This document shows, piece after piece, positions 5,824-11,028 of a DNA stretch of 11,028 bases. Under the pieces are notes generated by a model, which was given only the letters and a program-made list of their open reading frames with translations, was not told where the DNA came from and ran no database searches. Numbering within the stretch: the first letter of the stretch is position 1; every line of letters begins with the position of its first letter. This stretch comes from an uncultured Flavobacteriaceae bacterium. GTDB lineage: Bacteria; Bacteroidota; Bacteroidia; Flavobacteriales; Flavobacteriaceae. The stretch lies in NCBI GenBank assembly GCA_913044085.1, contig CAJWNW010000051.1, positions 1-11,028 of the forward strand, given 5' to 3'. The position numbers and the translations under genes are program-made.

Positions 5824-7088
5824 TCCAACAGCGTTTTTAAAATAGCTACCATACCAAAAACATCTTCAAAAGAATTGTAAAAAGGTACTGGTGCACAACG
5901 GATGACACCCGGTTCTCTCCAATCTGTAATGACGTGGTTTTCAGTTAATCTTTTATGCAGTGTTTGGTCTGTATTTTTGACGCGAATGGACAATTGACAG
6001 CCTCTTTGGGCAGGGTCTTTAGGGCTGATGATTTCAACGTCTGGGTGGTCAAGATTATTTATAAGATACTCCAAATAGGCGGTGAGTTGAACGGATTTTT
6101 GCCGCAGCGCATCCATACCCACTTCGTTAAACAAATCCAGAGAGGCTTTGATGGCTGCCATTGATAAGATAGGGGGGTTGCTGAGTTGCCAGCCCTCTGC
6201 ACCAGGGATGAGGTCCAAGGGTTTACGCATGTCAAAGCGGGTGTCTTTATTTTGACTCCACCACCCGGCAAAGCGTTTTAAAGTTTTGTCGTGGGCATAG
6301 CGTTCGTGTACAAAAACACCGCCCAAACTTCCAGGGCCAGCATTTAAATATTTATAGGTACACCAGGCGGCAAAATCCACGCCTGAATTATGCAAATCTG
6401 GCTGAATGTTTCCAGCGCCATGGGCCAAGTCAATGCCCACTTTACAACCCTTGGCATGACCCATTTCAGCAATTTTTTTTAAATCGAAACTTTGACCAGT
6501 GTAATAATTGACCCCGCCAATGAGAATCAGTGCAACTTCTTCGCCCTGTTCATCAAGTATCGTTTCTAAGTCTTGGAGGTGCAATAGGGTTTCTCCGGCC
6601 CTCGGAGCCCATTCCAAAAGGCAAGCTTCCGGATCGTACCCATGGAATTCCAATTGACTTTGAACTGCATAGCGATCTGATGGAAAAGCATCACTTTCAA
6701 TAAGAATTTTATGCCGTTTTTCTGTGGGGCTATAAAAGGAGGCCATTAAAAAATGGAGATTGGCTGTAAGGGTGTTCATCACCACCACCTCAATGGGTTT
6801 TGCGCCTACAATTTTGGCCATGCTTTCGGTCAGGAACTCGTGGTAAGGCATCCATGGGTTTTTGGCATCTAAATGGCCCTCGACTCCTAAATTTGCCCAA
6901 TCGTTTAGTTCTTGTTCAATGGCGGCTTTGGTGGTTTTCGGCTGAAGCCCTAAGGAGTTTCCTGTGAAATACAACCATTCATTTCCTGAAACATTTCTGG
7001 GAATGTAAAAGGCGTTCCGGTAGGACCTTAAAACATCCTTTTGATCTAAACTGCGTGCAAATTCAAGATGTGGTTCAAATCCAGACAA
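5820..7088 (-). CDS. kynU: Kynureninase
   Basis: PLP-dependent hydrolase of the aspartate aminotransferase fold. It cleaves kynurenine or 3-hydroxykynurenine to anthranilate or 3-hydroxyanthranilate plus alanine; with kmo next door the 3-hydroxy substrate is likely the main one. The 422 residues agree with the family. Visible residues are the PLP lysine K246 in FAAWCTYKYLNAGPG, D220 and H223 in GIDLAHGAGN, the cofactor-binding MNTLTANLH at 104-112, FPSDRYA at 135-141, and GWWSQN at 275-280. The N-terminal FTGNSLGLQP at 41-50 is characteristic. The start is TTG at 7088-7086: an in-frame TAA lies at 7106-7104, no ATG or GTG falls between, and the next in-frame Met is residue 80. It is the first gene of the kyn operon, and its TGA overlaps the kmo start. 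Confidence 0.96.
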   Translation of the reverse strand: MSGFEPHLEFARSLDQKDVLRSYRNAFYIPRNVSGNEWLYFTGNSLGLQPKTTKAAIEQELNDWANLGVEGHLDAKNPWMPYHEFLTESMAKIVGAKPIEVVVMNTLTANLHFLMASFYSPTEKRHKILIESDAFPSDRYAVQSQLEFHGYDPEACLLEWAPRAGETLLHLQDLETILDEQGEEVALILIGGVNYYTGQSFDLKKIAEMGHAKGCKVGIDLAHGAGNIQPDLHNSGVDFAAWCTYKYLNAGPGSLGGVFVHERYAHDKTLKRFAGWWSQNKDTRFDMRKPLDLIPGAEGWQLSNPPILSMAAIKASLDLFNEVGMDALRQKSVQLTAYLEYLINNLDHPDVEIISPKDPAQRGCQLSIRVKNTDQTLHKRLTENHVITDWREPGVIRCAPVPFYNSFEDVFGMVAILKTLLD

Positions 7089-7108
7089 ATTTTGTGTTTT
7101 GAATTACT

Positions 7109-7139
7109 CAAATGTAGCTATTTTTCCACGATTATGAAA
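7109..7139 (-). promoter_or_regulatory. Probable promoter of the kyn operon
   Basis: On the minus strand there is an exact match to the Bacteroidota -7 motif TAnnTTTG (TACATTTG, 7116-7109). It is preceded at 19 bases by TTTC (7139-7136), one mismatch from the -33 motif TTTG. Transcription would start near 7102 and give a leader of about 14 bases before the kynU TTG. The match is by eye; short AT-rich motifs of this kind occur by chance. Confidence 0.5.
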
Positions 7140-7157
7140 CTCCCAGCCCCCAGCATT

Positions 7158-7817
7158 TTAATGCCTTTGTTTTAGAAGATGCGGGAATTTTGTCTTGAAG
7201 CGTTTTAGCCTAGGGATGGAAACATTTCTCACATAAGGATTATTGGGGTGAAGGCGCTCGTAATTTTGATGGTACGCTTCGGCTTTCCAAAACTTTTGAA
7301 AGGGATAGACTTCTGCAGCTACTTTGGTGTTTTGAATTTTCTCAATTTCGGAAATTTTATTTAATATGAGTGTTTTTTGGGTTTCGTTTTGATAGAACAC
7401 AATGGAGCGGTATTGTGAACCTCTGTCTGGCCCTTGGCCATTTACTTGGCCCACATTTTGCGATCCAAAATACACATCCAGCAGGGTGGAAAAACTTACA
7501 AGCTTAGGGTTGTAATATACTTCTACAGCTTCGGCATGACCGGTTTTTCCCGTATTGCTCAGTTCGTAAGTGGGGTTTTTGGTAAAGCCACCTGCATATC
7601 CGCTAATTGACTCTTGAACACCTATGACACTTTCATAAATCGCCTCGACACACCAGAAACAGCCACTTGCAAAATAGGCTTTGGCGATGCTATTTTCAAT
7701 GGGTACTTCAACGGGCTTGGCGTTTATGACAGCTAGTTGTTTAGAATTTTTTATTGGGCTTTGGCAACTACTTAGTTTGCAAAATAAGATAGGCAATATG
7801 ATTAGGAGGCATTTCAT
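7158..7817 (-). CDS. msrA: Peptide-methionine (S)-S-oxide reductase MsrA, probable lipoprotein
   Basis: Reduces the S-epimer of methionine sulfoxide in proteins. The catalytic motif is SGCFWCVE, with C53 as the nucleophile, and TGHAEAVEV, GSQYRS and AYHQNY are the other family hallmarks. The N-terminus has a hydrophobic stretch (LLIILPILF) followed by a lipobox LSSC with C18, so the mature protein is probably lipid-anchored and exported, then acts in the periplasm or at a membrane surface. The length of 219 fits a single MsrA domain plus the leader; no MsrB domain is fused. There is no cysteine after C56, so the C-terminal resolving cysteines of the E. coli enzyme are absent and C56 is the obvious resolving candidate. 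The ATG at 7817 is chosen because it gives a complete signal. It ends 69 bp before kynU on the same strand with no clear terminator between. Confidence 0.95.
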   Translation of the reverse strand: MKCLLIILPILFCKLSSCQSPIKNSKQLAVINAKPVEVPIENSIAKAYFASGCFWCVEAIYESVIGVQESISGYAGGFTKNPTYELSNTGKTGHAEAVEVYYNPKLVSFSTLLDVYFGSQNVGQVNGQGPDRGSQYRSIVFYQNETQKTLILNKISEIEKIQNTKVAAEVYPFQKFWKAEAYHQNYERLHPNNPYVRNVSIPRLKRFKTKFPHLLKQRH

Positions 7818-7906
7818 AAATTCAAAATTTATGTAAAATTATCAATCATATGCTGAAAATCTGTGAAATTTATATTAAAATAGAGCAGGAGTTAAATTTA
7901 AGTCAT

Positions 7907-7936
7907 AAAAAAACCCTCAAATTTTTGAGGGTTTTT
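7907..7936 (-). terminator. Intrinsic terminator after the nif3 / coiled-coil unit
   Basis: The arms 7909-7921 and 7924-7936 are perfect inverted repeats of 13 bases with core CCCTC/GAGGG. Read on the minus strand, the hairpin is followed by seven T (7913-7907, partly inside the stem). It begins 19 bp after the stop of the gene ending at 7956. The hairpin is symmetrical and also carries a T run on the plus strand, but no plus-strand gene needs it. It separates this unit from msrA; the remaining 7818-7906 region must hold the msrA promoter, where I see no clean motif. Confidence 0.85.
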
Positions 7937-7955
7937 AATTCTATTTAGAGGGTTG

Positions 7956-8735
7956 TTACATCTTAGAAAACAACTTTTCCATTTTTACTTTTTGCTCATC
8001 GGCAAGCTCCGCATCGACCAAAATTCGGCCACTGTGTTCGTCGGTAATGATTTTTTTACGTGAAGCAATTTCAACCTGTACTTGTGGAGGAATGATAAAG
8101 TAGGACCCGCCAGAAGCACCTCTTTCAATAGGAACAACTGCCAATCCATTCTTCACACTGCTGCGAATTTTAGTATATGCTTTAGCTAAGCGTTCCTCTA
8201 TTTTAGTTTTGTATTCCTCGGACTTACCAAGCAGTAATTCCTCTTCTTTTTTTGTTTCGGCAAGAATGGCATCCAAATCGTTTTTTTTGTGCTTGAGGTG
8301 GGCTTCCCGCTCTTCTAAGCGTTCTTTGGTTCCTTCAATCACTTCTTTTTTCTGCTCTATTTGAGCTCTAAATTCTTTGATATGTTTTTCAGCCAATTGA
8401 ATTTCTAGTTCTTGGAACTCAACTTCTTTTGCTAAAGAGTTAAATTCTCTATTATTACGAACATTTTTTTGTTGTTCGTTGTATTTTTTGATAAAAACTT
8501 TTGCTTCCTCAATCAAATTTTTCTTTGATTTGATTTGGTTGTCAATCTCGTTGAGGTTGTCCTCTAATTTTTGATGTCTGAGTTTAAAACCTTCAACTTC
8601 ATTTTCTAGATCGCGTACCTCTAGAGGGAGTTCTCCACGGACATTGCGAATTTCATCCACTCTGGAATCTATAAGTTGTAAATTGTACAGTGCTCTGAGT
8701 TTCTCTTCAACTGTCAGCTCTTTCTTCTTAGCCAT
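7956..8735 (-). CDS. Coiled-coil protein of the C4 zinc-ribbon family (COG1579-like), zinc ligands lost
   Basis: A 259-residue protein, about residues 35-185 of which form a long charged coiled coil, ending in a small domain that matches the C-terminal zinc ribbon of this family (residues 197-245: NGLAVVPIERGASGGSYFIIPP and so on, to SGRILVD). The family is widespread and its molecular role is not established; nucleic-acid or protein binding has been proposed for relatives. The four zinc cysteines expected as CxxC and CxxC are replaced: S208 and S211 (SGGS), D232 and S235 (DEHS). The whole protein has no cysteine. The flanking fold-defining residues (IPPQ, KKI, H, GRILVD) are kept, so the domain is probably folded without metal rather than decaying. 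The start lies 2 bp after the nif3 stop. This pairing with nif3 recurs in many bacteria, which suggests a shared but undefined job. Confidence 0.88.
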   Translation of the reverse strand: MAKKKELTVEEKLRALYNLQLIDSRVDEIRNVRGELPLEVRDLENEVEGFKLRHQKLEDNLNEIDNQIKSKKNLIEEAKVFIKKYNEQQKNVRNNREFNSLAKEVEFQELEIQLAEKHIKEFRAQIEQKKEVIEGTKERLEEREAHLKHKKNDLDAILAETKKEEELLLGKSEEYKTKIEERLAKAYTKIRSSVKNGLAVVPIERGASGGSYFIIPPQVQVEIASRKKIITDEHSGRILVDAELADEQKVKMEKLFSKM

Positions 8736-8737
8736 GC

Positions 8738-9832
8738 TTATTTATACTTTACAGGGTTTGTATTAATCTTTGATAAAAGGATTGCAAAATTAGGAATTTT
8801 TTTTCTAAGATAGGACATCAAAAGAATTTTTATATATTGCTCACTTTCGTAATGGCCAATATCTAGGAGTAATATCTGGTCGTCTGCTCTAAAGAAATCA
8901 TGGTATTTTAGATCTGAGCTTACAAAAGCATCCGCTCCAGCAGCCTTGGCTGCTGAGATTGCAAAACTTCCTGAGCCCCCCAAAACAGCCACCTTTTTGA
9001 TTTTTTTCATCTGTAATTTGGAGTGTTTAATGACTTCACAATTCATTTTTTCCTTAACAAATTTTAAAAATGCATCTTCGGATTTTGCAAATTCCAATGT
9101 TCCTAGCATTCCCATCCCTATGTGCTGGTTTTTGTTTTCTAAAGTTGTAATTGAATAGGCAACTTCTTCATAAGGATGATTTTCTTTAAGGGTTTTTAAA
9201 AGCACCACTTCCAAATGTTTTTCGAAAACAATTTCAATTTTTGTTTCTTCAACCGCTTTCATTTCATTTGGAAATCCAAGCACTGGATTGGAATGCTCAT
9301 TGCCTTTAAAAGTTCCAAGGCCTTTGGAATTAAAACTGCAGTTGTTGTAATTTCCGACGGCACCGCCCCCCACTTCAAAAAGTGCAGAACGCAATGCATC
9401 AGCTTGAGCGGTGGGAACAAAAGTGCTTAATTTTTTTAGGGTTCCTTGTTGGGGGATTAAAATGGATTTATGTTTTAACTCCAAGGCGTCACAAATGGTC
9501 GCATTCACCCCTTCAAAGGCATTGTCGAGGGCCGTGTGAATGGCAAAAATGCAGATGTCATTTTTAAGGGCCTTTTGGATCACCCGCTCCACATAGGTTT
9601 TTCCCGTAATTGATTTTAATCCTTTGAATATGATGGGATGAAAACTAACGATGAGATTGCAGTTATTTGCAATGGCTTCATCCAAGACCTCAGGCAAAGT
9701 GTCTAAAGTTATCAAAACGCCACGGACCTTTGTGTTTTTATCCCCTACCAATAATCCTACATTGTCAAATTCTTCTGCATAAGCCAAAGGCGCCAATGTT
9801 TCCAAATGTTGAATGATGTCTTGAACTATCAT
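8738..9832 (-). CDS. Nif3-like dinuclear metal centre protein (YqfO/YbgI family)
   Basis: Member of the Nif3/GTP-cyclohydrolase-I-type-2 family, which forms toroidal hexamers with a two-metal site; the physiological reaction is not settled. Its 364 residues indicate the long form (as B. subtilis YqfO), with an inserted PII-like domain at roughly 130-235 (LSTFVP..., NHPYEEVAY). Metal-ligand positions visible are H65 (SFHPIIFKGL), D103 (HTALDN), H327 and E331 (LDIGHYESEQ). The first ligand of the usual HH pair is F64 here. GGSGSF at 285-290 is the glycine-rich segment typical of the family. The ATG at 9832 yields the standard N-terminus (MIVQDIIQHLETLAP). First gene of a two-gene unit, divergent from lpxK with 45 bp between start codons. 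Confidence 0.92.
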   Translation of the reverse strand: MIVQDIIQHLETLAPLAYAEEFDNVGLLVGDKNTKVRGVLITLDTLPEVLDEAIANNCNLIVSFHPIIFKGLKSITGKTYVERVIQKALKNDICIFAIHTALDNAFEGVNATICDALELKHKSILIPQQGTLKKLSTFVPTAQADALRSALFEVGGGAVGNYNNCSFNSKGLGTFKGNEHSNPVLGFPNEMKAVEETKIEIVFEKHLEVVLLKTLKENHPYEEVAYSITTLENKNQHIGMGMLGTLEFAKSEDAFLKFVKEKMNCEVIKHSKLQMKKIKKVAVLGGSGSFAISAAKAAGADAFVSSDLKYHDFFRADDQILLLDIGHYESEQYIKILLMSYLRKKIPNFAILLSKINTNPVKYK

Positions 9833-9849
9833 AAGATTTTGTTTAACAT

Positions 9850-9857
9850 CAAAGATA
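9850..9857 (-). promoter_or_regulatory. Possible -7 promoter element for the nif3 unit
   Basis: Minus-strand TATCTTTG (9857-9850) matches the Bacteroidota -7 motif TAnnTTTG exactly and lies 17 bp upstream of the nif3 start codon. I find no TTTG at the right distance for a -33 element, so support is partial. On the opposite strand the lpxK side has TTTG at 9838-9841 and TACTTTCG at 9865-9872 (one mismatch, spacing 23), which is weaker. Confidence 0.35.
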
Positions 9858-9877
9858 AAATAATTACTTTCGTATTG

Positions 9878-10885
9878 ATGAAGCTTTTAAGAAAAATATT
9901 AGTTCCACTCAATCCAGTCTATTTCCTATTCGTACGGCTTCGAAATAAAGCTTACGATTGGGGTCTTTTCAAATCTAAATCTTATGACTTTCCTGTCATT
10001 TGTGTCGGAAATTTGTCTATGGGTGGCACTGGTAAAACGCCTATGGTTGAATACTTGATCCGATTGCTTAAGTCCAACAAAACAGTGGCCGTTCTAAGTC
10101 GGGGTTATGGCCGAAAATCCAAGGGATTCGTACTTGCCAATTCCAATTCGAATAACAATACATTAGGAGATGAGCCCTCCCAGATTAAATCCAAATTTCC
10201 GGGTGTAATAGTAGCGGTTGATAACGATAGGCAACATGGGATTGCTTGTTTGCAAGCCTTGGATCACCCCCCTAAAATTATTTTGCTTGACGATGCCTTT
10301 CAACACAGACGTGTACAGGCCGGGTTTTCAGTTCTCTTAACGCCTTACAATGATTTGTATTGCGACGACATAGTACTTCCCGCAGGGAATCTTAGGGAAC
10401 CGCGCTCTGGAGCCCAACGTGCTCAAATTGTGGTGGTTACAAAATGTCCTAACAATTTGAGTAATGCAGAGAAAAATGTTATCCAAAGGCGTTTAAAACT
10501 CAATTCTTATCAACAATTGTTTTTTAGTTCAATTGTTTACGACGACTTCATATATTCCGATCGAGAAATAGAATCAATTCAAACGTTAAAAAATAAGAAC
10601 TTTACGTTGGTAACGGGCATTGCCAATGCCACTCCAATGGTCGATTATTTAAAAAATTTAGGACTCAAATTTGAGCATCTTTCGTTTCCTGACCATCATA
10701 CCTTCTCTAGAAAGGAATTGGAATTAATCGCCTCAAAACCTTTGGTATTGACCACAGAGAAAGACGCTTCGCGGCTGAAATCTTTGGTGCATAAGGACTT
10801 GTATTTTCTTCCAATAACCCTTGAATTAGATGCCTCTGAAAAATTTGAGACAGCGCTTCAAAATTTTATTAAAAAATTAGATTAG
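9878..10885 (+). CDS. lpxK: Tetraacyldisaccharide 4'-kinase LpxK
   Basis: Phosphorylates the 4' position of the lipid A disaccharide precursor with ATP at the inner face of the cytoplasmic membrane, giving lipid IVA; this shows an outer-membrane-bearing cell. The P-loop GGTGKTP is at 49-55, the LpxK-specific GDEP at 97-100 carries catalytic D98, LLDDAFQHRR is at 136-145, LPAGNLREPRSG at 167-178, and FPDHHTFS at 270-277 followed by LTTEKD at 291-296 forms the C-terminal lobe. The N-terminal hydrophobic helix (residues 5-22) is the expected membrane-associated segment. I choose ATG 9878 (MKLLRKILVPLNP, 335 residues) over an in-frame ATG at 9806, because the 24 extra residues would lie inside the nif3 coding region and do not look like LpxK. 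Its TAG overlaps the stop codon of the convergent GAPDH gene. Confidence 0.96.
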   Translation: MKLLRKILVPLNPVYFLFVRLRNKAYDWGLFKSKSYDFPVICVGNLSMGGTGKTPMVEYLIRLLKSNKTVAVLSRGYGRKSKGFVLANSNSNNNTLGDEPSQIKSKFPGVIVAVDNDRQHGIACLQALDHPPKIILLDDAFQHRRVQAGFSVLLTPYNDLYCDDIVLPAGNLREPRSGAQRAQIVVVTKCPNNLSNAEKNVIQRRLKLNSYQQLFFSSIVYDDFIYSDREIESIQTLKNKNFTLVTGIANATPMVDYLKNLGLKFEHLSFPDHHTFSRKELELIASKPLVLTTEKDASRLKSLVHKDLYFLPITLELDASEKFETALQNFIKKLD

Positions 10886-11028
10886 TTTAAGATTCTAATC
10901 AAGTCAATAATTCGAGAAGAATAGCCTGTTTCATTGTCGTACCAGCCTATGATTTTAACCATCTTCCCCAAAACAGAGGTCATTTTTGCATCAAATACAC
11001 AAGAGTGTGAATTCCCGATGACATCAAT
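10882..11028 (-). CDS. gapA: Glyceraldehyde-3-phosphate dehydrogenase, C-terminal part (starts beyond the right edge)
   Basis: The minus strand carries 48 codons and a TAA (10884-10882) of type I GAPDH, the glycolytic enzyme that oxidises glyceraldehyde 3-phosphate with NAD(P) and phosphate. The diagnostic segment is VKIIGWYDNETGYSSRIIDLI, which contains the conserved NAD-contacting Asn of WYDNE.GYS; before it IGNSHSCVFDAKMT replaces the usual S.VFD. segment. The catalytic cysteine and Rossmann fold are outside the window. Its last codons overlap the end of lpxK by 4 bases, tail to tail, and no terminator hairpin is visible at the junction. Confidence 0.95.
   Translation of the reverse strand: MDVIGNSHSCVFDAKMTSVLGKMVKIIGWYDNETGYSSRIIDLIRILN

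Noticed and set aside
5477..5845. Plus-strand open frame of 122 codons opposite kmo
   Set aside because: Antisense to the FAD-binding N-terminus of kmo, no recognisable family, not in a position to have its own promoter.
7153..7164. Hairpin GCATT-TT-AATGC as an msrA terminator
   Set aside because: Only 5 bp of mostly A/T pairing and no T run after it on the minus strand; it also overlaps the msrA stop codon.
9806..9877. Longer lpxK with an upstream in-frame ATG at 9806
   Set aside because: The extra 24 residues overlap the nif3 coding region on the other strand and do not resemble an LpxK N-terminus; ATG 9878 gives the normal start and length.
1..11028. A defence island, CRISPR array, mobile element or phage segment
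   Set aside because: No spaced direct repeats, transposase, integrase, terminal inverted repeats or tRNA were seen; every long stretch is accounted for by metabolic or housekeeping genes.

Overview
The window looks like chromosomal DNA from a member of the Bacteroidota, most probably a flavobacterium. The DNA is AT-rich and most genes lack a Shine-Dalgarno sequence. Several genes have A-rich leaders instead, and promoter-like matches fit the Bacteroidota -7 motif TAnnTTTG. It encodes a lipid A kinase, so the cell is Gram-negative, and the protein sequences have a flavobacterial flavour. I see no tRNA, rRNA, CRISPR array, insertion sequence, phage or defence genes.

Positions 1-7088 (all minus strand, transcribed right to left) hold a tightly packed operon for tryptophan breakdown through kynurenine. 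The order is kynureninase (kynU), kynurenine 3-monooxygenase (kmo), 2-aminomuconate deaminase (RidA family), 2-aminomuconate 6-semialdehyde dehydrogenase, an SDR oxidoreductase with an altered active site, 3-hydroxyanthranilate 3,4-dioxygenase, 2-amino-3-carboxymuconate-6-semialdehyde decarboxylase (ACMSD), and the first 23 codons of an O-methyltransferase that leaves the window. Together they take kynurenine to 3-hydroxykynurenine, 3-hydroxyanthranilate, ACMS, 2-aminomuconate semialdehyde, 2-aminomuconate and 4-oxalocrotonate. ACMSD steers ACMS away from quinolinate/NAD and into catabolism. The enzymes that make kynurenine from tryptophan and those that finish 4-oxalocrotonate are not in the window. 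A Bacteroidota-type promoter lies just before kynU.

Positions 7158-7817 hold msrA, a methionine sulfoxide reductase with a lipoprotein signal. It lies upstream of the kyn operon on the same strand, with no terminator that I can see between them. A strong hairpin terminator at 7907-7936 separates msrA from the next unit.

Positions 7956-9832 (minus) hold the common Nif3-like / coiled-coil 'zinc ribbon' protein pair, 2 bp apart. The zinc-ribbon cysteines are all missing here. lpxK (9878-10885) diverges from nif3, and its stop codon overlaps the stop codon of a convergent GAPDH gene of which only the C-terminal 48 codons are inside the window.

The pathway itself is known. The most interesting parts are the uncharacterised SDR inside it, which is a candidate for a C=C reductase acting on 2-aminomuconate or 4-oxalocrotonate; the dioxygenase that has lost its C-terminal metal site and sits on unusually AT-rich DNA; the coupled O-methyltransferase; and TTG start codons on the first two genes.
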